From assembly GCF_029854705.2 (NCBI RefSeq), contig NZ_CP139035.1:3100001-3164000 (forward strand): a stretch of 64,000 bases of DNA. Direction: 5' to 3'. A model generated the notes under the pieces. It saw nothing but the letters and a program-made list of their open reading frames with translations. It was not told where the DNA came from and did no database searches. This document shows positions 27,189-36,515 of the stretch, piece by piece. This DNA comes from Akkermansia sp. N21116. Its GTDB lineage: Bacteria; Verrucomicrobiota; Verrucomicrobiia; Verrucomicrobiales; Akkermansiaceae. The translations under genes were made by a program, and so were the position numbers. The number at the start of each line of letters is the position of its first letter. The stretch's first letter is position 1.

Positions 27189-29277
27189 GAAGAGCCGATA
27201 CCCATTTATCCCCGGACTTGCGAACGGGGATAAATGTTACCGTCCAGTTCTGCTGAGGCACGGTAAACGGATTTTCAATCACGACCGTATTGGTGCCCTT
27301 TTTAACGGGGATAGCCACAGGTTCGCGAGTCCACCAGAATTCCTCATCGGTAAAAGGGAGTTCATTGGGAGGCCGGAACCACGTGTTTTCCCGGTATCCG
27401 CGGCTACCGGGCATTTGCCAGTTCGGGCCTTTGATCTCTTGCCCGTTTACCCAAATCCGCGATCCGAAGGACGACCACTCTCCATTCCGGGGAATCCCGG
27501 AGCAACGACGATTGGAACGAGCCGGGGCATCGAACCCGATTACTGCATATTGAACCCCGTCGGCAGGAGACTCCAGTTCGGTACGGCACCAGACGGTCAC
27601 CCCTGGAGACTCTTTTGCAAAAATTCCGCAGGGATCTACTCTGGTCTTCAACGCCAGGTACCCTCCATCCGCCTGCTTCGTCAAAGGAGAGAGTTCTCCG
27701 GAAACAATGCGGCGTCTCATCGCTTCCACCTTGCTTCCATCCTTCACCGGCACAGGATCAGTCACCCTCCAGGAAACACCGCACTGGGGCCAATACGGAA
27801 AGGGACGCCCCAATCTCATCCCCAGTTTTTCCAAGCGTTGCTCAAACAATTCGAAAGCCTGAAAAGCCTCGCTGTCCCGGGGAGGCAGCACTCCTTTGTA
27901 GAACGTTGCGTCAATCGAAGAACCTTTCCAACTTCTCTCCGCAAAAGTCATGATTCCGGGCCACATGGGATTCTGCCGTTCGATCTGCTCGGGGTTATCG
28001 GCCCGGACATCATTCCACAGGCAAACAATTCCCCCCAAGGCTTTGTCATCTCCCCGTTCCTGCCCGCACATTTGCCGGAAAAACTGCTTCCTGACCATAA
28101 CGGTTGGATCCAGAGCATTGATATATCCTGCAGTAGAATCTATATATGCACTCTTCTCCCGGCCGGGAGTGACGGAAATTCCCTCGTCATTCCACAGTTG
28201 AGCCACTGCTCCATCCGCTACGGGCAACCCCGGTTTCCACTGCATCGGCCTTCTGCCGAGGGAGACCACCTTGCCCACCATGCGTTTGGCAAACTCCACC
28301 GGATTAGGGACATGGCACTCGTCAGTTCCGATATGAAGCCAGGGACACATCTCACGGGGAATTTCTCGGCAGAATTCATCCAGCAGCTTTTCCAAAACAT
28401 CCATACCCTGAGGGCTTTCCATAGGAAAGCCAAAAGCCTTTTTGAAGTAATCGCTATGTCCTGGCATGTCCAACTCCGGAACCACCATCACATGTCTCTT
28501 ACGAGCGTAAGCAATCAAATCACGGATCTCGTCGTAAGTATAAAAAGCCCCGGGATCACGCCCCTTTACCTGGAATTGAGGATCGTTCAGCCGAGGAAAA
28601 GACTTGCACTCCACACGCCAGGAGGGACTGTCCGTCAAATGCCAGTGAAAGAGATTGATTTTGAAGCGCGACATGAGATCGATGTGCTTCTTCAACGTAT
28701 CGATCGGCATAAAATTCCGTCCGACGTCGAGCAGGAATCCCCGGTGAGGAAATGCCGGCATATCCCGAATCTCAGCGGAGGCAAGAACCTCCTGTCCCTG
28801 GTCGTTTTTCCCCAGAACCAACTGACACAAGGTCTGGAGTCCATAAAACAAGCCTGCTTCCGTTGCTGCCTCCAGCTCAAAACGATCCGGCCATGTCCGG
28901 AGAACATAACCCTCAGAACCCGTAGCAAGTTTACCGTTCAAACGCACGGAGGAGATTCCCTTTCCCGGTTCCCCTTTGACTACACGGATACCGGGGAAAA
29001 TTTCCTTCAATGCCCACAGGGTAGAACCACCGGAAAAGGCACAGGCAGCAATACCCGGGGATGAAGCTACACAATCCGTCTGTTTTCCCCAGGCAAGCTC
29101 GCAAGGGAATGGAAGCAGCGCCACCGGAGCCTTTCTCTCAAGATCCAATGGATGGGGAGAACGCCATGCCGGCAGAGTCTCCGCCCCGGCAGACAGGGAC
29201 AGCGCTGCCGGGCACATCACCCCGGACAGACTCAACATACCAACAGCACAAAAACGAAGCAAAGAGGGAGTCTTCAT
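27184..29277 (-). CDS. GH20 beta-N-acetylhexosaminidase, exported
   Basis: 697 residues with a signal peptide of about 32 residues. After a GH20b-like N-terminal domain the catalytic barrel begins near HRGFLLDVGRNFMPID; the substrate-assisted Asp-Glu pair is Asp319-Glu320 in HIGTDECHVP, and NLFHWHLTDSPSWR and VPELDMPGHSDYF are typical GH20 stretches. Members release terminal GlcNAc or GalNAc from mucins, N-glycans or glycosaminoglycans. The C-terminal ~180 residues form a beta-rich module (CSGIPRNGEWSSFGSRIW, KKGTNTVVIENPF). It lies 37 bases downstream of the GH2 gene on the same strand and is probably co-transcribed with it. Confidence 0.93.
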   Translation of the reverse strand: MKTPSLLRFCAVGMLSLSGVMCPAALSLSAGAETLPAWRSPHPLDLERKAPVALLPFPCELAWGKQTDCVASSPGIAACAFSGGSTLWALKEIFPGIRVVKGEPGKGISSVRLNGKLATGSEGYVLRTWPDRFELEAATEAGLFYGLQTLCQLVLGKNDQGQEVLASAEIRDMPAFPHRGFLLDVGRNFMPIDTLKKHIDLMSRFKINLFHWHLTDSPSWRVECKSFPRLNDPQFQVKGRDPGAFYTYDEIRDLIAYARKRHVMVVPELDMPGHSDYFKKAFGFPMESPQGMDVLEKLLDEFCREIPREMCPWLHIGTDECHVPNPVEFAKRMVGKVVSLGRRPMQWKPGLPVADGAVAQLWNDEGISVTPGREKSAYIDSTAGYINALDPTVMVRKQFFRQMCGQERGDDKALGGIVCLWNDVRADNPEQIERQNPMWPGIMTFAERSWKGSSIDATFYKGVLPPRDSEAFQAFELFEQRLEKLGMRLGRPFPYWPQCGVSWRVTDPVPVKDGSKVEAMRRRIVSGELSPLTKQADGGYLALKTRVDPCGIFAKESPGVTVWCRTELESPADGVQYAVIGFDAPARSNRRCSGIPRNGEWSSFGSRIWVNGQEIKGPNWQMPGSRGYRENTWFRPPNELPFTDEEFWWTREPVAIPVKKGTNTVVIENPFTVPQQNWTVTFIPVRKSGDKWVSALP

Positions 29278-29314
29278 TGCTATATTCTCAAATATTATCG
29301 CTTAAAATCAATAA

Positions 29315-32300
29315 TTATGTCCCGGGCTGGCGGTATAGAATCCATTCCGCCATTCCGATCTTGTTAACGCCAGCCCCGGAATTCACCTGCGTAAGCGTCA
29401 CCCGGACATAACGGACATTCTTTACGGGAACCGGGAAAAACTCCGGCTTGAAATACTGCCCCGCCACCTGACGCTGGTCCATCACCTTGTTCCAGTTTTT
29501 TCCATCGGAGGAAACCTCCATGTCGTAAGTGTATTGGGAACTGTCTTTTTCCCAATAAATCCGGCTGCCAGTCAAAGTCTGCGGTGATTTGAACTCCATC
29601 GTCACCGACTGGGGACATTCGGATGAAGCCGACAACCAGCCGGAACCGATCACCGTTTCTCCATCACGGAGCTTATCCGTTCCTCGATCCGGTTCAGAAG
29701 GGGCTGAAGCAGTCAAGCACACTACATCGGCATTGGGAACAGGTTCCCCCGGAGACAGTTCCTCCCCTTCTCCTAGGGGACGAACGCGAATTTCCCGGAT
29801 GGAGGCCCAACCCGCCTCGCCTTCAACTCCCGTCACTACCACTCGGACATAACGGGCATGAGTACGCACCGGACTCAAGCTGCGTCCCTGGACTGCTTTG
29901 CCTTCTACAGCAGGGAACCATGTTTTTCCATCTCCGGATGTTTCCAGACGAAAGACATAGGCAAGAGTATTCTCCCAGATGATCTCAATGGCCGACATGG
30001 ATGCAGGAGCCTTCAGATCTATCTCCACCGTCTGGGGGAATGAACCATCCGAGGCAGCCCAACGGGATCCTTCGTCTTCATCCGTCACCGCAGCAGCAGG
30101 ATTTTGCTCTTGGGCGGAAGAAACCGTTACAGGACACCCCGCCGCCAAATTGAGGAACAATTCAGCCTTGTCTTCCAAATCGGCCTCGCTGCGCGTCCAC
30201 CGGGGCTCCGGTCCCGGTACAAAACGTCCTGTAAACGGGAGGGATTCCACAACCGCTTCGCCAGCTTCCAGCCCATCGGACGAAGCTTTCAAAATAAGTT
30301 TTCCTGGGGAGTTCCCCGTCTTTGCAAAGAAAAAGCCGATTCCGCCATCGGGCTGCTGGTTCTCCACCCGGATGCGCGGCATCTTTCCTCCGACGAGGGC
30401 TCCTGCCCCTTCCACACCAACCCGGACATTCCCTTTGAAACCGGGAACTACCGTCCCTTCGGCATCTACGACTTTGACATGCACGGGGATCAGGTCGGCC
30501 CCATCCGCTACAGGAGCAATCCCTTTCAAATCCGGCTCCACAACCACGCGGGCGGGATTGCCGGGAGTGGACACGGCATGCGTTTTGACAAGCTTCCCGT
30601 CCAGATAGGCTTCGGCCTTCAGTTCACCAGCCTCATAACCGGACAGAGAAAACCGGAAAATCGGACTGCCTCCCTTTTCTCCAATATGCGGACATGCCTT
30701 CAAGGCTTCTTCACGCGTTTGTTCACCGACGAATTTTCCATTACGGTAGAATTTGACACTGTCACAATTGGAAAAGACATCGACATCCAGAGAAGAATCG
30801 GGCGAATTAGTACTGGCAACAAATACTTTCGGTCCATACTGGGGATCCCTCGCCGGCTGCATCGTCTCCAGCCAATACGCGCTATACTTGCCGAAACGGT
30901 CAATATCCACTGCTCCGCTGCCAAGTGTGACAGAAGCCGAGCCGCGTGCATAATCGTTCCAACTCCACAAACAATAACCGGCGATACGCTTGTTGGCATC
31001 CAGCCCGCCCCAATCGGGATAACCGCGACCATTGAGCTGATCCTGCCGGGCATGAACCTGGTCCAACATGAGAGCTTCCCCTTGCTTCCGCAAAGACTGA
31101 TGTCCCCAATCTCCCCATTCACGTGTCAGGAAAGGCTTGTCGGGATTAAAATCCTTCTGCACGCCATCCAGAGAACAATCCACCACCTTGTAGCAGGCAT
31201 CGTAATACTTTCCATGATAGCCATAGTCCGCCGCCGTATACATCTGGTTCCCCGGGTACTCGGCATGGGCAATCTCGGTAGACTCACGAGCCCACTGCTC
31301 GGAATACCCCGTTTCATTGAGGGACGTCTCCCATAGAATGACGCTGGGACGATTACGATCCCGGCGGATCATCTCACGCGTATCCCGGTGAGTCCTGTCG
31401 TAAAACGTCCGGGATTTCCCGAAAAACTGCCACCCGGGCTGACACTCGATCACCAAAAGCCCGAGCTCGTCGCAGGCATCCAGAAAAGCGGGATCCTGGG
31501 GATAGTGCGTCGCACGGACAAAATTGAACCCATTGTCCCTGATCTGCAAGGCATCCCTGCGCTGCATGGAATTCGGGGCTGCATCCCCGACATTCTGGTA
31601 GCTTTGATGCCTGTTGGCGCCGCGCAAATACAACTTTTTCCCATTCAAGTAAAAACCATCCGGCTTAAAGGCAATCGTACGGATCCCGATACGGGTTTCC
31701 ACCACATCTACCGGCCGCCCATCGACGACAATTTCACTCACCAGCGTATAGAGGTAGGGGGATTTCGTATCCCACAAATGAGGATGAGGTACATCAAGCT
31801 TTTGTTCGAAATGACGGTCGTCTCCGGAAGAAAGGGAACTCGCCGGGGTCTCCCCACGTGCAACAATCCGTCCGTCCGCATCTTTCAATAAAGTGCGGAC
31901 CTTCAACCCGGCTGCCGCCTCCCGGTCGTTTTTAACATGGGTTCGGACATGAACCGTCGCCACTTCTTCGGAGACACTCGGGTACGTCACAAATACGCCG
32001 CCACCCGCCACGCGATCCGCCGACAGGGAATCCGTAATATGCAGTTTATCCGTCACCTTCATGGCAACGTCCCGGTAAATACCTCCGTAATAATGGAAAT
32101 CCAGATTCGCCAGAGGCTTTCCAGGAGGAGTATCCGGATTGTCCCTGTTGGATACGCGCACGGCCAGCACATTAGATTCCCCCCATTTGATTTTGTCCGT
32201 AATATCCAGGGAAAATCCGATATATCCTCCGTTTCTGGTACCGATTTCTTCTCCGTTCAAATAGTACGTACTGTCAATCATCACCCCTTCGAAATCCAGC

Positions 32301-32614
32301 ACAACACGCTGGTTGCGAAATTCATCCGGTACCGTAAAATAACGTCTGTACCAGCCAATGCCCTGATAAACATTGGCCGCTCCGCCGCAATGCTTGGTTT
32401 CCAGGCGCATCGTATGGGGGAGAGTTATCCGGGCAAATCCGGAATCATCGTACCCCGGCTTCTCGGCACCCGGTTTTTCTCCGCGCCAAAACCCCCAATC
32501 ACTATTGAAATTCAAAAGTGTCCGAGCCTCGGCAATAGACATGACAGCCACTCCGACCGGAACCATAGCCGCAAACACAGCCCATCCATACAATCTGCTT
32601 CTCGAACTTCTCAT
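29315..32614 (-). CDS. Multidomain GH2 enzyme (beta-galactosidase-like) with two F5/8-type discoidin modules
   Basis: About 1099 residues from the ATG at 32614, which opens a signal peptide ending near IAEARTL; the TTG further upstream is unlikely. Domains in order: jelly-roll sugar-binding domain (~40-190, with GWYRRYFTVP and YYGGIYRDV), Ig-like domain, TIM barrel (~310-590) with acid/base Glu434 in WETSLNET and nucleophile Glu499 in FLTREWGD, DUF4982-like and Ig-like domains, then two F5/8-type C (discoidin) modules at roughly 845-965 and 985-1099, each with the pattern SRWAASDG or GSGWLSAS followed by VRYVRV-type strands. Members hydrolyse terminal beta-galactosides, sometimes beta-glucuronides; the WETSLNET form differs from classic LacZ. 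The modules probably bind the glycan or the cell surface. Confidence 0.86.
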   Translation of the reverse strand: MRSSRSRLYGWAVFAAMVPVGVAVMSIAEARTLLNFNSDWGFWRGEKPGAEKPGYDDSGFARITLPHTMRLETKHCGGAANVYQGIGWYRRYFTVPDEFRNQRVVLDFEGVMIDSTYYLNGEEIGTRNGGYIGFSLDITDKIKWGESNVLAVRVSNRDNPDTPPGKPLANLDFHYYGGIYRDVAMKVTDKLHITDSLSADRVAGGGVFVTYPSVSEEVATVHVRTHVKNDREAAAGLKVRTLLKDADGRIVARGETPASSLSSGDDRHFEQKLDVPHPHLWDTKSPYLYTLVSEIVVDGRPVDVVETRIGIRTIAFKPDGFYLNGKKLYLRGANRHQSYQNVGDAAPNSMQRRDALQIRDNGFNFVRATHYPQDPAFLDACDELGLLVIECQPGWQFFGKSRTFYDRTHRDTREMIRRDRNRPSVILWETSLNETGYSEQWARESTEIAHAEYPGNQMYTAADYGYHGKYYDACYKVVDCSLDGVQKDFNPDKPFLTREWGDWGHQSLRKQGEALMLDQVHARQDQLNGRGYPDWGGLDANKRIAGYCLWSWNDYARGSASVTLGSGAVDIDRFGKYSAYWLETMQPARDPQYGPKVFVASTNSPDSSLDVDVFSNCDSVKFYRNGKFVGEQTREEALKACPHIGEKGGSPIFRFSLSGYEAGELKAEAYLDGKLVKTHAVSTPGNPARVVVEPDLKGIAPVADGADLIPVHVKVVDAEGTVVPGFKGNVRVGVEGAGALVGGKMPRIRVENQQPDGGIGFFFAKTGNSPGKLILKASSDGLEAGEAVVESLPFTGRFVPGPEPRWTRSEADLEDKAELFLNLAAGCPVTVSSAQEQNPAAAVTDEDEGSRWAASDGSFPQTVEIDLKAPASMSAIEIIWENTLAYVFRLETSGDGKTWFPAVEGKAVQGRSLSPVRTHARYVRVVVTGVEGEAGWASIREIRVRPLGEGEELSPGEPVPNADVVCLTASAPSEPDRGTDKLRDGETVIGSGWLSASSECPQSVTMEFKSPQTLTGSRIYWEKDSSQYTYDMEVSSDGKNWNKVMDQRQVAGQYFKPEFFPVPVKNVRYVRVTLTQVNSGAGVNKIGMAEWILYRQPGT

Positions 32615-32683
32615 AAGCGATGCAAAAGATACGCTCAAGAGGGAAGCGATCTTACAGCAGCTTTGTCACCTCCGCCATTCTCT

Positions 32684-33013
32684 TCAGGAAAGGAAATCCA
32701 TACGGCAGGGCGTAAATACATCCAGTAACCTCCCTGCCTCCAGACAACGGGTACCATGCATCACCATCGATGAAAAATGCAGGGAGTCACCCTTGCCGAC
32801 CAGGCGGGTCTCATCGCCGATCGTAAATTCAAAAAGTCCCTCCAGCACATAACAAACCTGTTCATGCTCATGATTGTGGAGTGCCCCGACAGCCCCCGCG
32901 TCGAAAGATACCTCCACCATCATCAGTTTCTCGTCATGAGCCAGTATCTTCCGTACAACGCCATCCCCTAAATCCTGTCCGGATACGGAATTGTAAAACA
33001 CAAATGAACTCAT
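32684..33013 (-). CDS. Small cytoplasmic cupin protein
   Basis: 109 residues from the ATG at 33013 (MSSFVFYNSVSGQDLG), a start that fits the usual cupin N-terminus; the longer TTG start would add an artificial hydrophobic leader. The single cupin_2 barrel has the metal motif GALHNHEHEQVCYVLEG with three His and a Glu, and a second motif near FSSMVMHGTRC. Such proteins are small dioxygenases, isomerases or sugar-sensing proteins; related ones sit beside pectin or uronate degradation genes (KdgF type). It is 69 bases upstream of the GH2 gene on the same strand, so it could be the first gene of that operon. Confidence 0.75.
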   Translation of the reverse strand: MSSFVFYNSVSGQDLGDGVVRKILAHDEKLMMVEVSFDAGAVGALHNHEHEQVCYVLEGLFEFTIGDETRLVGKGDSLHFSSMVMHGTRCLEAGRLLDVFTPCRMDFLS

Positions 33014-33045
33014 GACCAACAATAGTAAAACATGCAAATAAAAAA

Positions 33046-33064
33046 GCTCCCTATTGCCGGGAGC
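33046..33064 (-). terminator. Rho-independent terminator after tRNA-Ser
   Basis: On the minus strand GCTCCC and GGGAGC pair around a 7-base loop and are followed by TTTTTTATTTG. It lies 16 bases past the 3' end of the tRNA. Confidence 0.85.
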
Positions 33065-33079
33065 CTCATATCAACCTGA

Positions 33080-33172
33080 TGGCGGAGCGGGTGGGATTCG
33101 AACCCACGGTACCGGTTGTGCCAGTACGCTCATTTAGCAAACGAGTGCTTTCGGCCACTCAGCCACCGCTCC
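33080..33172 (-). tRNA. tRNA-Ser(GCT)
   Basis: 93 bases including an encoded CCA. The 7-bp acceptor stem GGAGCGG/CCGCTCC, D-loop, anticodon loop TTGCTAA with anticodon GCT, the long variable arm typical of serine tRNA, and the T-loop GTTCGAATC are all present. It reads AGC and AGT codons. Confidence 0.96.
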
Positions 33173-33193
33173 GTTAACAAGGTTGTGGGCAGG

Positions 33194-33223
33194 AAACTAC
33201 CACTTTCCCCTTATACCTGTCAA
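33194..33223 (-). promoter_or_regulatory. Candidate promoter of tRNA-Ser
   Basis: On the minus strand a perfect TTGACA (33218-33223) is followed after 18 bases by TAGTTT (33194-33199), placing the start about 15 bases before the tRNA. Confidence 0.5.
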
Positions 33224-33391
33224 TACCGGAATTGGTGATTTTTCTCTTCCTAGGAAACCGTAATGTATCAAGCCAATTTGGATAGCCGTAAGCTTGAGTT
33301 ATGATGCAGTCACTGTCCCGATCACGTCAAATTTCCTCATTTTTGTCCGGAATCATGCTCTGCAACCGGGAGTCCTCACTTGACCGAAAGG

Positions 33392-36028
33392 ATGAAAGAA
33401 CATAGAACTAGCGCGTACATCTCCATGATATCCCGCCTTTACCTATTGATTCTCTTGCTCCTTGCATTTTGGGCCAATCCAATGCAATTGGAGGCGGTCG
33501 AAAAGGAAGCCACCGTTGATCAAACAATTCAGGCCCTCTCTGCCGAATTGTCCAACCGCTTAGACACGCTCCCCAGGGAGATGACTCGCTTCGACTCCCT
33601 CAGGAACGACTATATGAACCAAAGGACGCGCCTGAAAAGCAGTTTGGATGAACTGGCCGTTGTCCTCTATTCGCAAAGTTACGCCAACTTTTTCTCACTC
33701 ACCTATTATTGCCAGAGAGTCGCCGACATCAACACCACATTCCACGGAAAGCATTTTCCATTCAACCGTTTCAGGAGCTTCATCCTCAGCGAACAGCAAA
33801 AACTATCCCAGCTCAAGCTGGCATTGGAGAACATCGATCCCTCCTCTCTTTCCTCTGCCGGGAAATCCGCCCGGGAAAAAGCCATCGGATCATGCGATGA
33901 GCTCAACAGCAGTATCAAAGCATTTGACGAACAAGTCCAAGCGGACGAAAAATTGTTCATCCAACTTGGAAAAGAAATTGAAGAACTTAACACTTACGCC
34001 AACGGAAACACCAATTCCGTCAATATCAAAAAATTATCCCTTCCTCAAAAGGCACAGGCTCCTTCCTCGGAAACAGAGCAAGTGGAAACGAAAACAGACA
34101 GTATTCTACCTGCTCCAGTCGCAAAAATCCTGGATACGGCAATCGATACGGTCTCCACGGCCCCGCATCCAGCCACTGAAAACCAAAATGGTTCCATTGG
34201 AAATGACGGTCAAATGTATGAAATGATGAATCAGGCTTTCTGGCAGCCCATACCCATTATTTCAAATTTCAAAGACAACTGGCCATCTTTCATTGATGCC
34301 CTCCGTACAACTTACACCAAGGACACCGGAACCATCAAAAACAAAGAGCTTCGCCTATTGGGCATTTCGTTTTTCATCTTTTTGGTCGTATGTTACCTAG
34401 TCTCCAGACTCATCTTCCGAGTCTTCCTCAAATCCTTGATGACCAAAAGAAACGCTCTTCCTAAAATACCGTTCTATACGCTGGCAGGCACTTTCATCCT
34501 CCTGGCCCTCTGCTTTATCGCCGTCAATACCTTCCAAAATCTGGACGTCATGGCAAGCATCACCCTTCTGGGTACGGAGTTTTTCTTCATTGTCGCCGCC
34601 ATCATCCTTTCCCTGACAATACGACTGCCTCATGAAAAAATGTGGGCCGGATTGCGTCTTTATTCTCCGATGGTTGTCCTGTGCGCCATTTTCGTTTCTT
34701 TCCGCATTTGCATGGTGCCCAACATCATCATCAACTTTTCCCTTCCTTTCATCTTCCTGATCATGGCTTTCCTCAACGCCCTGCTGGTCAGAAAAACGGA
34801 AAAAAGCCTCCCCATGATCGATCGTGCCTTGAGCACCGTCTCCCTGCTTGTCACCATCGCCGGAACCATCGCCTGTTTCAAAGGATATTGCTTCATGAGT
34901 TTCCTCTGTACTCTCATCTGGATCATGCTCATGAGCAGCCTCTTGTTCCTGTCGGCAATTTCCCAGCTCCTGCATCAGTTTCAGGCCCGCCTCAACAAAA
35001 AGAGCCCAACAAACAATACATCATGGTTTCAGATACTCGTCACCAAGCTGGCTCTCCCCCTGATGAGCGTCATCCTGATCATTTACAGTTTCCTGTGGCC
35101 TGCGGATATTTTCGACATGACTCACATGCTCACGGACTGGTCTTCCAAAGCCTACTCCATCAACGATGTTATCAAAGAGCTCTCTGTCAATAACATCATA
35201 ATCATTATCGTCATAGGAATCATCCTCCACTACTTGATCTCCCTGGGTAAGCACACCCTTCATGAAATCTATAAGGACCAGTACGAAACGGGTGCCATCC
35301 CCACCTTCATCACCCTTTCATCCTTCGCCTTGTGGGGAATTTTCATCTTCACGGCACTCACCATCGTCCATGCCGACTATCACGGTCTCCTCATGGTCAT
35401 GGGCGGCATGAGCATGGGTATCGGCTTTGCCTTGAAAGATACCATCGACAACATTATCTGCGGACTCTCCCTTATGTTCGGGCGGTTGCGCCAAGGAGAC
35501 ATCGTAGAATGCGACGGCATCCGCGGCAAAGTTTCATCTATCGGCTACCGCACCACTTTCATCGAAACAACAGACGGCTCCATTATCGCATTCCAAAACA
35601 ACCAGTTATTCAACAAGAACTTCCGCAACCTTACACGCAACCACCTCTACGAATGCATCAAGGTCGAAGTCGGTATCTCCTACGGCACCAATGTCGAATT
35701 CGCCCGGCAATTGATCCTTGATGCAACGCGGAAAATCGATGTCCTCTCCAAAATCAAGAATACCCTGGTCGTCCTGGACAATTTCGGGGACAGCTCCGTC
35801 AACCTCGGAGTCTGGGTCTGGGTTCCAGTCCGAGCCAAAGCATCCGCCCTCTCACGAGTCCGCGAAGCCATCTACCATACATTCAATGACAATGGCATCG
35901 AAATTCCTTTCCCACAACAGGACATTTACGTCAAATCCTTTCCTGAGCAACCCCAGGAACAATCTTCTGCCTCGACAAAAGACATCCCCCCTACAGCCTC
36001 TCCGCCAGTAACTCCGTCCGTTTCCTGA
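33392..36028 (+). CDS. Large MscS-family mechanosensitive channel (MscK-like)
   Basis: About 878 residues from ATG 33392; an ATG at 33425 is a possible alternative that starts right at the signal peptide (LYLLILLLLAFWANP). Residues ~45-215 form a helical, coiled-coil-rich periplasmic domain, then a Pro/Ser/Thr-rich linker, followed by roughly ten transmembrane segments from residue ~320 on. The MscS pore helix and beta domain follow at ~660-800: MGGMSMGIGFALKDTIDNI, LRQGDIVECDGIRGKV, GSIIAFQNNQLFNKNF. The protein should open on membrane tension during osmotic downshock. The tail is short and Pro/Ser-rich. queF follows after 58 bases on the same strand. Confidence 0.92.
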   Translation: MKEHRTSAYISMISRLYLLILLLLAFWANPMQLEAVEKEATVDQTIQALSAELSNRLDTLPREMTRFDSLRNDYMNQRTRLKSSLDELAVVLYSQSYANFFSLTYYCQRVADINTTFHGKHFPFNRFRSFILSEQQKLSQLKLALENIDPSSLSSAGKSAREKAIGSCDELNSSIKAFDEQVQADEKLFIQLGKEIEELNTYANGNTNSVNIKKLSLPQKAQAPSSETEQVETKTDSILPAPVAKILDTAIDTVSTAPHPATENQNGSIGNDGQMYEMMNQAFWQPIPIISNFKDNWPSFIDALRTTYTKDTGTIKNKELRLLGISFFIFLVVCYLVSRLIFRVFLKSLMTKRNALPKIPFYTLAGTFILLALCFIAVNTFQNLDVMASITLLGTEFFFIVAAIILSLTIRLPHEKMWAGLRLYSPMVVLCAIFVSFRICMVPNIIINFSLPFIFLIMAFLNALLVRKTEKSLPMIDRALSTVSLLVTIAGTIACFKGYCFMSFLCTLIWIMLMSSLLFLSAISQLLHQFQARLNKKSPTNNTSWFQILVTKLALPLMSVILIIYSFLWPADIFDMTHMLTDWSSKAYSINDVIKELSVNNIIIIIVIGIILHYLISLGKHTLHEIYKDQYETGAIPTFITLSSFALWGIFIFTALTIVHADYHGLLMVMGGMSMGIGFALKDTIDNIICGLSLMFGRLRQGDIVECDGIRGKVSSIGYRTTFIETTDGSIIAFQNNQLFNKNFRNLTRNHLYECIKVEVGISYGTNVEFARQLILDATRKIDVLSKIKNTLVVLDNFGDSSVNLGVWVWVPVRAKASALSRVREAIYHTFNDNGIEIPFPQQDIYVKSFPEQPQEQSSASTKDIPPTASPPVTPSVS

Positions 36029-36086
36029 ACCGACTACTTCGCTTTTCCAACCTGACCCGTTCAACTTTTCATTCATCTCCAATACT

Positions 36087-36497
36087 ATGAGCAACGATCT
36101 GTCCCTACTCGGAGCACAAAGCTCCTTCTATACCAATCCTGACGATGCCAAACTGGAAGCATTCCCCAACAGAACGCCCGGACGCCCCTATGTCATCACG
36201 CTTGATACACACGAGTTTTCCTCGCTATGCCCCGTCACCGGCCAACCCGATTACTGCCACATGACCATCACCTATGTCCCGGCTGAAAAATGCGTAGAGA
36301 CGAAATCCCTTAAATACTATCTTGCTTCCTTCCGTAACTACCCGTCCTTCAACGAGCAAATAGTCAACCGCATCGTGGACGACCTCGTTGCCGCCATCCA
36401 GCCACAATGGCTGAAAGTAGAAGGCCGTTTCTCGCCCCGCGGCGGCATCCAGCTTACAACCACGGCCGAGCACTGTCCGGAAAACCGCCCCCTTTAA
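36087..36497 (+). CDS. queF: NADPH-dependent 7-cyano-7-deazaguanine reductase QueF
   Basis: 136 residues, the short unimodular QueF type. It reduces preQ0 to preQ1 in queuosine tRNA modification. The catalytic Cys lies in FSSLCPVTGQPDYCHM, the QueF motif appears as CVETKSLKYYL, and HCPENRPL closes the protein; the conserved SFRNYPSFNEQIVNRI helix is also present. It is immediately followed by queC 18 bases later, giving two consecutive steps of the same pathway. No preQ1 riboswitch-like structure was seen in the short upstream gap. Confidence 0.96.
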   Translation: MSNDLSLLGAQSSFYTNPDDAKLEAFPNRTPGRPYVITLDTHEFSSLCPVTGQPDYCHMTITYVPAEKCVETKSLKYYLASFRNYPSFNEQIVNRIVDDLVAAIQPQWLKVEGRFSPRGGIQLTTTAEHCPENRPL

Positions 36498-36515
36498 TCC
36501 AGACCTCCACACATA

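Noticed and set aside
27415-29064. 549-codon plus-strand frame inside the GH20 gene
   Set aside because: It is the antisense of a well-supported hexosaminidase, has no recognisable motif or signal, and arises from the codon bias of the real gene.
36029-36086. Possible preQ1 riboswitch before queF
   Set aside because: The gap is only 58 bases and lacks the A-rich tail and H-type pseudoknot pattern.
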